From SG8-30 sp963695155 (GTDB taxonomy: Bacteria; Pseudomonadota; Gammaproteobacteria; Steroidobacterales; Steroidobacteraceae), in contig CAVOGD010000003.1 of the NCBI GenBank assembly GCA_963695155.1, forward strand, positions 372,001 through 436,000: DNA of 64,000 nt. The letters are read 5' to 3'. Under the pieces are notes generated by a model. It did not search any database and was not told where the DNA came from. It saw nothing but the letters and a program-made list of their open reading frames with translations. Positions 36,955-46,059 of the stretch are shown here, one piece after another (position 1 is the first letter of the stretch; every line of letters begins with the position of its first letter). Made by a program: the position numbers and the translations under genes.

Positions 36955-38979
36955 CGAGCATTCCTCGAGCATTGCCAGGAACTCGTCCTCGCCGAGTACG
37001 CGTACGCCGAGCGCCTCGGCCTTCTTGAGCTTGGACCCGGCGTCCGCGCCGGCCACCAGGTAGTCCGTCTTGGCCGACACGCTGCCGGCCGCCTTGCCAC
37101 CCAGCGCCCGGATGCGGTCCTGTGCGTCGCCGCGGGCCAAGGCGGACAGCGTCCCGGTAATTACGAAGGTCTTGCCGGCGAGCGGCAGCGCTTCCGCCTT
37201 CGTGACCTGCACGTCGGACCAACGGACGCCGCGCTCGCGCAACGCGTCGATGACCTGCCGGTTGTGGGCCTGCCGGAAGAACTCCAGTACCCGCTGTGCA
37301 ACGACGGGCCCGACGTCGGGAACGCCGGTCAGCTGCTCGAGGTCCGCCTCCATGAGCTTCTCGAGGCTGCCGAAGTGGTTGGCCAGCGACACGGCAGTTG
37401 CCTCGCCGACCTCCCTGATCCCCAGCGCGAACAGGAAGCGCGGCAACGTCGTGTTCTTGCTGTGGTCCAGGGCCGCGACCAGGTTCGCGGCCGACTTGGC
37501 GCCCATGCGTTCAAGCCCGGCGAGTTGCGCCTCGTCCAGGCGGTACAGCTCCGCAGCGTCCTTCACCAGGCCTTCGTCGACCAGCTGATCCACCAGCCTG
37601 GCGCCAAGCCCCTCCACGTCCATCGCCCGACGCGAGGCGAAGTGCTTGAGCGATTCCTTGCGCTGCGCGGCGCAGTACAGGCCGCCGCTGCAGCGCGCGA
37701 TCGCTTCGTCCTCCTCACGCACGATCTCGGAGCCGCAGACCGGGCAGACGGTTGGCAACTTCGCCTTCCTGGCCCCGGCCGGACGTCGCTGCGACACGAC
37801 ACTGACGACTTCCGGGATCACGTCCCCGGCCCGCCGCAGGATGACGGTGTCCCCGATGCGCACGTCCTTGCGCTGCAGTTCGTCGATGTTGTGCAGCGTC
37901 GCATTGCTGACGGTCACGCCGCCGACAAAGACCGGCTCGAGCCGCGCCACAGGCGTCAGCGCGCCGGTTCGGCCGACCTGCCACTCGATGTCGCGGACCA
38001 CCGTCATTTCCTCCTCGGCGGGGAACTTGTGCGCGATGGCCCAGCGCGGTGCGCGCGCCACGTACCCCAGCCGTTGCTGGCTGGCCAGCAAGTCGACCTT
38101 GTAGACGATGCCGTCGATCTGGTACCGCAGCCTGGGCCGGCGCGCAGCCATCGCCGAGTAGTACTCGAGCAGGCCGGATACGCCCGTCACGACCGCGGCG
38201 TCCGGCGACGTGCGCAGTCCCCAGCCGCGCAGTGCCTTGAGGATCTCGCTGTGGCGGTCCGGCAGGTGGCCGCCCTCGACCAGGCCGATGCCGTAGCAGA
38301 TGAAATCGAGCGGCCTGGCCGCCGTGACCCGCGGGTCCAGCTGGCGCAGGCTGCCTGCCGCCGCGTTGCGGGGGTTGACGAAGACCTTCTCGCCACCCTC
38401 CCTGGCGCGCCGGTTCATGTCCTCGAAGTCGGCGACCGGGATGAAGACCTCGCCCCTGGCCTCGAGCAATGACGGCCAGCCGGATCCCTGCAGGCGCAAC
38501 GGCACCGACTTGATGGTGCGCACGTTGTGGGTGACGTCCTCGCCGGTGGTGCCGTCACCCCGGGTTGCGGCCTGAACCAGTCCGCCGCGTTCGTAGACGA
38601 TGCTGACCGCCAGGCCGTCGATCTTCGGCTCGCATGCGTAGGCGACCGCCTGTTCCTCGCCGAGCCGCTCGCGTACCCGCCGGTCGAAAGCCTCGACATC
38701 GCCGGGCTCGAATGCGTTGTCGAGCGACAGCATCGGCAGCCGGTGCCTGACCTCGCTGAATTCCGCCAGCGCGGCGGCGCCGACCCGCTGCGTGGGCGAG
38801 TCGGGCGTCACCAGCTCGGGATGCCGCGACTCGATCTCGCGAAGCTCGCGCACCAGTCGGTCGTATTCGGCGTCCGGCACCTCGGGATCGTCGAGGACGA
38901 AATACCGGAAGTTGTGGCGCTCGATCTCGGCGCGCAGTTCGCGCAGCCGCTCAGTGAGCCTTGGCGGTGATTTGGGCAC
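36943..38979 (-). CDS. ligA: NAD-dependent DNA ligase LigA
   Basis: 678 residues. Domain Ia residues 1-70 (NAD binding: HNFRYFVLDDPEVPDAEYDR), the adenylation domain with active-site lysine in CEPKIDGLAVSIVYERG near residue 117, an OB fold near 320-405, a zinc finger CPVCGSEI...CSGGLYC near 410-435, four HhH motifs, and the C-terminal BRCT domain (AGKTFVITGTLSALARGDAQ). Joins Okazaki fragments and repair nicks. Preceded by zipA and smc in the conserved smc-zipA-ligA order. Confidence 0.98.
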   Translation of the reverse strand: MPKSPPRLTERLRELRAEIERHNFRYFVLDDPEVPDAEYDRLVRELREIESRHPELVTPDSPTQRVGAAALAEFSEVRHRLPMLSLDNAFEPGDVEAFDRRVRERLGEEQAVAYACEPKIDGLAVSIVYERGGLVQAATRGDGTTGEDVTHNVRTIKSVPLRLQGSGWPSLLEARGEVFIPVADFEDMNRRAREGGEKVFVNPRNAAAGSLRQLDPRVTAARPLDFICYGIGLVEGGHLPDRHSEILKALRGWGLRTSPDAAVVTGVSGLLEYYSAMAARRPRLRYQIDGIVYKVDLLASQQRLGYVARAPRWAIAHKFPAEEEMTVVRDIEWQVGRTGALTPVARLEPVFVGGVTVSNATLHNIDELQRKDVRIGDTVILRRAGDVIPEVVSVVSQRRPAGARKAKLPTVCPVCGSEIVREEDEAIARCSGGLYCAAQRKESLKHFASRRAMDVEGLGARLVDQLVDEGLVKDAAELYRLDEAQLAGLERMGAKSAANLVAALDHSKNTTLPRFLFALGIREVGEATAVSLANHFGSLEKLMEADLEQLTGVPDVGPVVAQRVLEFFRQAHNRQVIDALRERGVRWSDVQVTKAEALPLAGKTFVITGTLSALARGDAQDRIRALGGKAAGSVSAKTDYLVAGADAGSKLKKAEALGVRVLGEDEFLAMLEECSSSA

Positions 38980-39002
38980 GCCGGGCGTTCCTGCAGTGGC
39001 CT

Positions 39003-39995
39003 TCAGCGCTTGTTGATGCGCTGCGTAACGTGTTCGAGGTGGACGAGTTCCTCGCGCAGGTTGAGGATGCGCTGGGCCGTCAGGGTGCTGCCCTGCTCGT
39101 CCTGCAGGTGCCCTTTGAGCCGTTCGCAGAGCCTGCGCGAAGTCCCCAGCATCATGTCGAAAGTGGCCGGCGCGTCGAGTGGTCCGGGGATGACCGCGAA
39201 CACCGATACGCCCGGGAAGTCCAGCGAGTCCATCGCGGCCAGGTCGAACGAGCCGGGTTCCACCATGCTCGCGACGTAGAAGATCGTCTTCCCGTCTTCC
39301 CGCTCGCGGTGGAAGATGGAGTACTTGCCGTAGGTGAGGCCTTCCGCTTCCAGGGCCTCGACCAGCCTGCGGCCCGGCCAGCGATCCGCGGGCGCAATCA
39401 GCCTGAGCGCCACGATGCGCTGCCGGCTCGCCGCCGGCGCCGTTTCATCCTGCGGCACGGCCTCGGGCGCCGCCGCGGCCGCAGGCTCCGCCTTCGTACC
39501 GCCCTTCCGGCCCATGATCTCGTCCCGATCCAGCGGCTGGGTGCGAACCCACGGCAGGCGCTGCTCTTCCCCCTCGGCCTCGGTGCGCGGCAGGCTCTTC
39601 AGGTCCTCCGGGACGTCATCGAGCCGGTCTTGCATGTCGCGATACGACACGCCCGGCGCCACCGGCCGGCGAACTTCACTGGCGAGTTCCGGCTCGGCGC
39701 CGTCCGGAATGTCCACGAACGGCGGGTTGCGCATCGCCGCGCCCCGCTCGCGACGGCTGGCGCGAATGGGCGGCAGGTCATCGGGGGCTTCATCGGCCAG
39801 GACGTCATCGTCGCGGATCTGCGGATCCGTGCGGCCTGCGGCCCGCTGCCCTGTTGCTGACGCGGGTGACTCGCCGGCCTCCTCCGCGTCCGGCCCGGAC
39901 TCCTCACCACGCTCGCCGCGACGGGTCTCCCACCACCACAGCCCCGCCACCATCAAGATACCTGCGGCCAGCAATATCCAGCGTAACTCAGGCAT
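39003..39995 (-). CDS. zipA: Cell division protein ZipA
   Basis: 330 residues. N-terminal membrane anchor (RWILLAAGILMVAGLWWWE), a charged/acidic and Pro/Ala-rich linker to about 200, and the C-terminal FtsZ-binding domain (LIAPADRWPGRRLVEALEAE, FYVASMVEPGSFDLAAMDSL, GVSVFAVIPGPLDAPATFDM). Links FtsZ to the membrane. The ATG at 39995 is preceded by GGAG at 5-nt spacing; another ATG at 40007 is further from the family start. Confidence 0.93.
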   Translation of the reverse strand: MPELRWILLAAGILMVAGLWWWETRRGERGEESGPDAEEAGESPASATGQRAAGRTDPQIRDDDVLADEAPDDLPPIRASRRERGAAMRNPPFVDIPDGAEPELASEVRRPVAPGVSYRDMQDRLDDVPEDLKSLPRTEAEGEEQRLPWVRTQPLDRDEIMGRKGGTKAEPAAAAAPEAVPQDETAPAASRQRIVALRLIAPADRWPGRRLVEALEAEGLTYGKYSIFHREREDGKTIFYVASMVEPGSFDLAAMDSLDFPGVSVFAVIPGPLDAPATFDMMLGTSRRLCERLKGHLQDEQGSTLTAQRILNLREELVHLEHVTQRINKR

Positions 39996-40009
39996 CGCAG
40001 CTCCCATCG

Positions 40010-43000
40010 CTAGCTCGCGGCCATGCGTACCGCTTCATCGACGTCCACCGAGACCAGTCGGGACACGCCCGGCTCGTTCATGGTAACGCCAATCAGGTGC
40101 TGAGCGAGTTCCATCGTCGCCTTGTTGTGCGTAATGAAGATGAACTGGACCCGCGACGACATGTCGCGGACGATGTCGCAGAACCGACTGACGTTGTGAT
40201 CGTCGAGCGGTGCGTCAACCTCGTCCAGCAGGCAGAACGGCGCGGGGTTGAGTTCGAAGATCGAGAACACCAGTGCCACGGCGGTCAGCGCCTTCTCGCC
40301 TCCCGACAACTGGCTGATCGTCGAGATCCTCTTGCCGGGAGGACGCGCCATCACGGCAACACCGGCGCTGAGCGGGTCGTCGCCCACCAGTTCCAGGTAG
40401 GCACTGCCGCCGCCGAACAGTCGCGGGAACTTCTCTTTCAGGCCGCTGTTGATGCGCTCGAAGGTGTCGCGGAAGCGGGTCCGCGTTTCGCGATCGATCT
40501 TGTGGATGGCCTGGTCGAGGGTCGCCAGCGCATCGTTGAGGTCCGCGAACTGCTTGTCCAGGTACTCCTTGCGCTCGCTTTGTTCCTTGAGCTCGTCAAT
40601 CGACGCCAGATTGACGGCGCCCAGGCGCTCGATCCCGGCCGTCACCTCGGCAAGCTGCTCCGCCCAGGCATTCGCCTCGGCCTCCGGCGGCAGCTGCTCG
40701 CGCACTTCCTCCAGCTTGAGGCGCGTCGCGGCGAACTGCTCGAGCAGGGACTCGCGCCGGACCTTGACCTCATGTGCGCCGAGCCGCACCTGCTCGAGGG
40801 CGTCGCGCGCCTGCTCCACGCTCGTCTCCCGCTCGATCCGGTGCTGCTCGAGGTCGCGAATCACGGCGTCGGCGGCCTCCACTGCGCGGCGGCTCTCGGC
40901 GAGTTGCTTCTCGACCTCCAGCCGGTCGGACAGCAGCTCCTTCAGGCGCCGGTCCAGTTCGTCGATCGGAGTGCCGCCCGACGTCAGCTGCGACTCGAGC
41001 TCGCTGCGCCGGTTCTGGAACTGGGCGATCTGCGTGGTCAGCCGCTCGATGCTCGTTTGCACCGTCGCCAGGGTCGAGCGCTGCGACTCGACGCGGATGG
41101 CCACCTGCTGCGCCGACGCCGCGCCGGCCTGGAAGTCTGCGCGCGCCTGGTCGAGGCTGGCCTTGAGCCGGCCGCGTGTCTCCTCGAGTTGCACGCGACG
41201 GTCGTCCAGCGAGCTCATCTGCGCCAGTCCGGCCTCCAGCCGTTGCCGCGCCTCGCGGACTTCCGCCTCGTCCGCGGCGGTCGCCGTCTCGGCCACCTGG
41301 CGCTCGGCAGCCATGCGGGCCAGGCGCTCGGCTTCCTGCTCCATGCGCGACTTGAGCGCGTCGAATTGCCCCGTGGCCAGCGAGTGGCTGCGGTGCGACT
41401 CATTGGCCGCCGCCTGCAATCGCTCGCGGCGTTCCTCCAGCGACCGCAGGCTGGCACGCGCCGCCTCCAGTGCGCGCTGTTCAGCGTCGAACCTGCGCTG
41501 CGACTCGTCCGCGGCGGCCCGCAGTGTCCGCAACTCCGCCGCGCGCGCAATGACCCCCGCGTGCACGTCCTGGTCGCGGCAGACCCGCAGCCAGTTCGGA
41601 CCCAGCCAGAGGCCGTCCCGGGTGACGACCGACTGACCCGGCCGCAGCCCTGCGCGCATGGCCAGCGCGTCCCGCAGCGACTCCACCGCGAGCACGTCGC
41701 CGAGCAGCGGCGCCACGGCGGGCGGCGACTGCACCTTGGCCGCCAGCGCGCCGGCCCGCGGGGCGGCATGCGTCCCCGGATCGCGGCCCAGGAATGTCAC
41801 GCCGCCGGCTTCGAGTCCGGCGGCGATGGACGACACGGCATCGATGCCGTCCACGCAGACGGCCTCGAGGTACGACCCCAGCACCGTCTCGACCGCGCGC
41901 TCCCAGCCGCGTTCGACACTGAGTTCATTGGCCAGGCGCGGCCGCCCGCCGAGGCCGTGGCCCGCGAGCCACTGCGTCACCTGGCCCTGCGCCTGTCCCA
42001 GCGCCGCCTGTTGCAAGGCCTCCAGCGACACCACCTGGTCGCGGACCCCCTGCAGCCCGGCACGCGCCTCGTCCACACCCCCCGCCGCGCGGCGCTCCCG
42101 CTCGCGGACTTCCTGGAGTTCCCCGATTACGCCCGCCAGTTCCTGCTGCGCGGCCGCCGCTTGCGACTCTGCCTGGGACCGTGTCGCCGACAGCGCCGCC
42201 AGCTGCCCCTGCAGGTCAGCCGCCATCAGCGCCGCATGTTCCGCCTCGAGCCGTTGCCGCTGCGCCAGCAGCCTGGCAAGGCCCAGTTCCAGCTGCTCGA
42301 TCCGCGTGCGCTCGACCAGGGTCTTGCGCGACACTTCCGCGGCCGCGGCGCTGTAGTCGCCCCATTCCTGCTGCCACTCCTGCATCGCGTGCTCGGCCGC
42401 CTGCAGCGCGGCCGCGGCCGCCTGCTCGGTCGCCCGGGCCTGCTGCAGCTCCTGCTGCGCGGTCAGGCCGAACGCCGACAGCTCGTCGGCCTGGGCCTGA
42501 TCGCGGCCGAGCATCGCCCCGGTCTCGACGAGCGACCGCTCGAGCTCGGCAAAATCCGCGCGCTGCCGCTGCCGCAGTTCGCGTGCGTGCTGCAGCGACT
42601 GCTCGGTGCGGCTCGCCTCGGCGCCCGACTGGTAATAGCGCTCCTGCACCGATGCCAGCTGGTCGTTGCGCTCCGCATGCCGCGCCCGCGCCTTCTCGAT
42701 CTCGCTCTCGGCGCGCCGCAACTCGGCGATGACCGCCTGCAGCGCGGTATCGCGCTCGCGCTGCAGCGCGTCCCGCGAGCCGAGGTCGGCGTCCACCTCG
42801 TTCAGCCTCAGCGCCAGCAGTTCCGCCTGCAGCTGGCGCTCACGTTCCTTCAACCGCCGGTAACGCCGCGCCGCGCCCGCTTGCCGCTGCAGGTGCCGGA
42901 TCTGCTTCTCCACCTCCTCGCGCAGGTCGTTGAGCCGGTCGAGGTTCTCACGGGTGTGCGCGATGCGGCTCTCGGTCTCGCGGCGGCGCTCCTTGTACCG

Positions 43001-43513
43001 GGACACGCCGGCCGCCTCCTCGACGAACGCCCGCATGTCGTCGGGCCGTGCCTCGATCAGGCGCGAGATCATGCCCTGCTCGATCACGGCATAACTGCGC
43101 GAGCCGAGACCCGTGCCGAGGAACAGCTGCGTGATGTCCTTGCGCCGGCACTTGACTCCGTTGATCAGGTAAGTGGACTGCGCATCGCGCCCGACCTCGC
43201 GCCGCAGCGACACCTCGGCAAAAGTGGAGTACGGGCCGCCGATCGCGCCGTCGGAATTGTCGAACACCAGCTCGACCGAGGCCGTGCCGACCGGCTTGCG
43301 GTTCGCCGAGCCGTTGAATATGACGTCGGTCATCGAGTCGCCGCGCAGGTGCTTGGCCGATATCTCGCCCATGACCCAGCGTGCGGCGTCGATGATGTTG
43401 GACTTGCCACAGCCGTTCGGGCCGACGACCCCGGCCAGGTTGCCGGGAAACTGCACCACGGTCGGATCCACGAACGACTTGAAGCCGGCGATCTTGATCT
43501 TGGAAAGACGCAT
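40010..43513 (-). CDS. smc: Chromosome partition protein Smc
   Basis: 1167 residues of the ABC-type SMC ATPase. Walker A GPNGCGKSNIIDAARWVMGE near residue 32, a long coiled coil with a hinge near 500-640, and the C-terminal QLSGGEKALTAVALVFSIFE signature with the Walker B FCLLDEVDAPLDDHNV. N-terminal MRLSKIKIAGFKSFVDPTVV is diagnostic. With ScpAB (25.7-27.2 kb) it forms the bacterial condensin. zipA follows directly. Confidence 0.98.
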   Translation of the reverse strand: MRLSKIKIAGFKSFVDPTVVQFPGNLAGVVGPNGCGKSNIIDAARWVMGEISAKHLRGDSMTDVIFNGSANRKPVGTASVELVFDNSDGAIGGPYSTFAEVSLRREVGRDAQSTYLINGVKCRRKDITQLFLGTGLGSRSYAVIEQGMISRLIEARPDDMRAFVEEAAGVSRYKERRRETESRIAHTRENLDRLNDLREEVEKQIRHLQRQAGAARRYRRLKERERQLQAELLALRLNEVDADLGSRDALQRERDTALQAVIAELRRAESEIEKARARHAERNDQLASVQERYYQSGAEASRTEQSLQHARELRQRQRADFAELERSLVETGAMLGRDQAQADELSAFGLTAQQELQQARATEQAAAAALQAAEHAMQEWQQEWGDYSAAAAEVSRKTLVERTRIEQLELGLARLLAQRQRLEAEHAALMAADLQGQLAALSATRSQAESQAAAAQQELAGVIGELQEVRERERRAAGGVDEARAGLQGVRDQVVSLEALQQAALGQAQGQVTQWLAGHGLGGRPRLANELSVERGWERAVETVLGSYLEAVCVDGIDAVSSIAAGLEAGGVTFLGRDPGTHAAPRAGALAAKVQSPPAVAPLLGDVLAVESLRDALAMRAGLRPGQSVVTRDGLWLGPNWLRVCRDQDVHAGVIARAAELRTLRAAADESQRRFDAEQRALEAARASLRSLEERRERLQAAANESHRSHSLATGQFDALKSRMEQEAERLARMAAERQVAETATAADEAEVREARQRLEAGLAQMSSLDDRRVQLEETRGRLKASLDQARADFQAGAASAQQVAIRVESQRSTLATVQTSIERLTTQIAQFQNRRSELESQLTSGGTPIDELDRRLKELLSDRLEVEKQLAESRRAVEAADAVIRDLEQHRIERETSVEQARDALEQVRLGAHEVKVRRESLLEQFAATRLKLEEVREQLPPEAEANAWAEQLAEVTAGIERLGAVNLASIDELKEQSERKEYLDKQFADLNDALATLDQAIHKIDRETRTRFRDTFERINSGLKEKFPRLFGGGSAYLELVGDDPLSAGVAVMARPPGKRISTISQLSGGEKALTAVALVFSIFELNPAPFCLLDEVDAPLDDHNVSRFCDIVRDMSSRVQFIFITHNKATMELAQHLIGVTMNEPGVSRLVSVDVDEAVRMAAS

Positions 43514-43622
43514 CCTGACCCTGCAAATGGGATAGCCGAACCCGTTCCGACGCGTAGCCCGGCAAGAGGTGCTAGTGTAAGTTATTGGCTGTGCTTTGAC
43601 GACGACTTGGGGAACAACCGCC

Positions 43623-44039
43623 GTGGCCGCGAATCAACCGTTAGGCGCCCGCCAGCACCGTCCCGGCACGGACCTGGAGACGTTTCCCAATCCGGCCGAG
43701 TCACGCGACTACACGATCCGGATGGAGATCCCGGAATTCACCTGCCTGTGTCCGGTCACGGGCCAGCCGGATTTCGCCCGCCTGACGGTCGAATACGTCC
43801 CCGATGCCCTGTGCGTCGAGTTGAAGTCGCTCAAGCTGTACGTCTGGTCCTTCCGTGACCGCGGCGCCTTTCACGAGGCGGTCACCAACGAGATTCTCGG
43901 CCATCTCGTGGCCGCGACCGGGCCGCGCTTCCTGCGGGTCACGGCCCGGTTCAACGTTCGTGGCGGCATCGATACGACCGTCGTGGCGGAGCACCGCAAG
44001 GCCGGCTGGACGCCTGCTCCCGTCGTCGCGCTGCCCTGA
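43623..44039 (+). CDS. queF: NADPH-dependent 7-cyano-7-deazaguanine reductase, short form
   Basis: 138 residues from a GTG with GGGGA 9 nt upstream; a TTG at 43596 would add nine residues. Reduces preQ0 to preQ1 in queuosine synthesis. Catalytic Cys and Asp region IPEFTCLCPVTGQPDF, the QueF motif VELKSLKLYVWSFRDRGAFH and GHLVAATGPRFLRVTARFNV are visible. This is the unimodular (Bacillus-like) type, not the long form of E. coli and most gammaproteobacteria. Transcribed divergently from smc. Confidence 0.93.
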   Translation: MAANQPLGARQHRPGTDLETFPNPAESRDYTIRMEIPEFTCLCPVTGQPDFARLTVEYVPDALCVELKSLKLYVWSFRDRGAFHEAVTNEILGHLVAATGPRFLRVTARFNVRGGIDTTVVAEHRKAGWTPAPVVALP

Positions 44040-44090
44040 AGCGGTCCGGTCCCGGAAAAGGGGCCTGAAACGCAGACCCGGGGCAAGTCA

Positions 44091-44119
44091 CTGGACGGGA
44101 GGCGCACGGCCGCTATAAT
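44091..44119 (+). promoter_or_regulatory. Candidate promoter of dksA
   Basis: A perfect -10 TATAAT (44114-44119) lies 35 bp before the dksA start codon; the region 17 bp upstream (CTGGAC, 44091-44096) is a weak -35. The G/C-rich discriminator CCCGCGC resembles stringently controlled promoters. Confidence 0.55.
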
Positions 44120-44153
44120 CCCGCGCTCACATTTTTCGGGACCGGAGTAACTG

Positions 44154-45032
44154 ATGCCTGCCAGGAAGCCCGCCACCAAGGCCCGCAAGGCGACGACCAA
44201 GCCCGCAAAGAAGGCGGCAAAGAAGACGGCAAAGAAGGCCGCCAAGCCCGTTGCGCGCAAGGCCGCTGCCCGGACCAGGGCGCCGGCGAAGAAAGCCGCC
44301 AAGCGCGCCAAGGCGCCAGCCCGGAAGGCCGTGAAGAAGAAGGTGGCCGCCAGGCCGAAGAAGTCCCCGGCTCCGACCAGGAAGGCTGCGGCGCGCAAGC
44401 CGGCCGCGCCAAAGCGTGCCGCCAGGCCCGCGGCGAAGAAGGCCGGCGCGGCCAAGCCGAAGCCGGCGCGGCGGCCCGCTGCGGGGCGAGGCGCGTTCCC
44501 CAAGCTGGTGGCGGTAGCACCGCGATTCCGGCGGCCGGTCGACGTCGTGCCAACGGAGGACGAGGAAGGTTACGAGCCGGACTACCACCGCAACCTGCTG
44601 CTCGGGCCGCGCAACGTCCAGCCCTACGTCGTCCGCAAGGGCGAGGCGTACATGGGCAAGGACCAGTTGCGCCACTTCCGCGCGATCCTCTCCAACTGGA
44701 AGCGCGACCTCATGGAAGAGGTCGATCGCACGATGAACCACATGAAGGACGAGGCGGCCAATCCGCCCGACCCGAACGACCGCGCGACCCTCGAATCGGA
44801 ATTCGCGCTCGAACTGCGCACGCGCGACCGCGAGCGCAAGCTGATCCGCAAGATCGACGAGGCCCTGAAGCGCATCGACGACGCCACCTACGGCTACTGC
44901 CTGGAAACCGGCGAGCCGATCGGCATCAAGCGTCTCGAGGCGCGCCCGGTGGCCACGCTGTGCATCGAGGCGCAGGAGCGCCGCGAGCGCCGCGAAAAGC
45001 AGTACGGCGACCGCGACGACTGGTATCGCTAG
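44154..45032 (+). CDS. dksA: DksA-family RNA polymerase-binding factor with a histone H1-like N-terminal extension
   Basis: 292 residues. Residues 1-115 are Lys/Ala/Pro-rich (KKAAKKTAKKAAKP), resembling histone H1. DksA proper follows: YMGKDQLRHFRAILSNWKRD, the coiled-coil tip DPNDRATLESEF (the Asp-x2-Asp pair near the active site), and the globular end. The zinc site is incomplete: CLETGEP and LCIEAQERR keep the first and third cysteines of the usual set but have Thr and Ala in place of the second and fourth, so it probably does not hold zinc as the C4 type does. Some DksA paralogs (Pseudomonas DksA2) are like this. The extension resembles that seen in Xanthomonadales DksA. It works with ppGpp on rRNA promoters in the family. 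Confidence 0.88.
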   Translation: MPARKPATKARKATTKPAKKAAKKTAKKAAKPVARKAAARTRAPAKKAAKRAKAPARKAVKKKVAARPKKSPAPTRKAAARKPAAPKRAARPAAKKAGAAKPKPARRPAAGRGAFPKLVAVAPRFRRPVDVVPTEDEEGYEPDYHRNLLLGPRNVQPYVVRKGEAYMGKDQLRHFRAILSNWKRDLMEEVDRTMNHMKDEAANPPDPNDRATLESEFALELRTRDRERKLIRKIDEALKRIDDATYGYCLETGEPIGIKRLEARPVATLCIEAQERRERREKQYGDRDDWYR

Positions 45033-45084
45033 TCCTGCGGGGAGCGGCCCGGACGGCGCCCCGGCGGCCGGCGGCGTTCCCGCC

Positions 45085-45975
45085 TGCGGCCGCTTCGCAC
45101 CCTCGCCCACCGGCGAGCTGCACCTCGGTTCCCTGACATCGGCGCTCGGCAGTTACCTGTCGGCGCGCGCCGTCGGCGCGCGCTGGCTCGTTCGCATGGA
45201 AGACCTGGACCGGACCCGCGAGGTGGCGGGTGCCGCCGACCGCATCCTGCGCACCCTCGAGCAGTTCGGTCTCGAGTGGGACGGACCCGTCGTTTATCAG
45301 AGCCGCCGCACCGCTCTTTACGAGGCCGCACTCGACCGGCTGCGGGCCGACGGGCGCATCTACGCCTGTTCCTGCAGCCGCGCACAACTCCGCCAGCTGG
45401 CCCGTACCAGCGACGGCGAACCGGTCTACCCAGGCACGTGCCGCCGCGGCACCGCGCCCGGCCGGCTGCCGCCGGCCCTGCGCTTCCGGCTGGACGACGC
45501 GGCGCCGGTCGTGACCCTCGAGGACCGGTTGCAGGGCACGTACGTACAGGACGTCAGCCGCGCGGTGGGCGACTTCGTCGTCAGGCGTCGCGACGGGTTC
45601 CACGCCTACCAGCTGGCAGTGGTCGTGGACGACGCCGAGCAGGGCGTCACGGAGGTGGTGCGCGGCTGCGACCTGCTGGACAACACGCCCCGGCAGGTGC
45701 TGTTGCAGCAAGCCCTGGGCCTGCCCCGGCCCGACTATGCGCACCTGCCCCTGGTGACGGAGCCGGATGGCTCCAAGCTGGCCAAGCGCCGCCGCAGCGT
45801 TCCCCTGGACCCCACCCAGGCGCCGGCGCTGCTGCACACGGCCCTCGTCCTGCTCAGGCAATCGCCCCCGCCCGGGCTCCGCTCGGCGGGCGTGGCGACA
45901 CTGTGCGACTGGGCGCGCCGTCACTGGACTCCGGCACCACTCCGGCGCGTCTCCGCGGTGTCCCTGGACGCCTGA
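45085..45975 (+). CDS. gluQ: Glutamyl-Q tRNA(Asp) synthetase
   Basis: About 297 residues of a truncated glutamyl-tRNA synthetase that charges the queuosine at position 34 of tRNA(Asp). Seen: GRFAPSPTGELHLGSLTSAL (HIGH-like), RMEDLDRTREVAGAADRIL, CSCSRAQLRQ, FVVRRRDGFHAYQLAVVVDD, and KLAKRRRSV as the KMSKS equivalent. dksA-gluQ is a standard pair. I find no ATG, GTG or TTG in frame between the dksA stop (45032) and this motif; the first in-frame ATG (45196) would cut off the active site. The coordinate marks the start of homology. The true start may be a rare codon or hidden by a frameshift. Confidence 0.88.
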   Translation, partial: CGRFAPSPTGELHLGSLTSALGSYLSARAVGARWLVRMEDLDRTREVAGAADRILRTLEQFGLEWDGPVVYQSRRTALYEAALDRLRADGRIYACSCSRAQLRQLARTSDGEPVYPGTCRRGTAPGRLPPALRFRLDDAAPVVTLEDRLQGTYVQDVSRAVGDFVVRRRDGFHAYQLAVVVDDAEQGVTEVVRGCDLLDNTPRQVLLQQALGLPRPDYAHLPLVTEPDGSKLAKRRRSVPLDPTQAPALLHTALVLLRQSPPPGLRSAGVATLCDWARRHWTPAPLRRVSAVSLDA

Positions 45976-46059
45976 TTCGCAGGAGGTCTTGGGTCCGGCC
46001 CGGGTTGGCGGTATCGTAAGGGCGCGCCGCGGCCGACGGCTGTCCGCCTGGGCTCAGAC

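Noticed and set aside
36743..37222. Minus-strand open frame overlapping the DUF6502 C gene and the ligA end
   Set aside because: Overlaps two well-supported genes and shows only shadow composition.
39854..43858. Very long plus-strand open frame (over 1300 codons) opposite smc
   Set aside because: It is antisense to smc, has biased Arg/Leu/His composition typical of a GC-rich shadow frame, and no recognisable motif.
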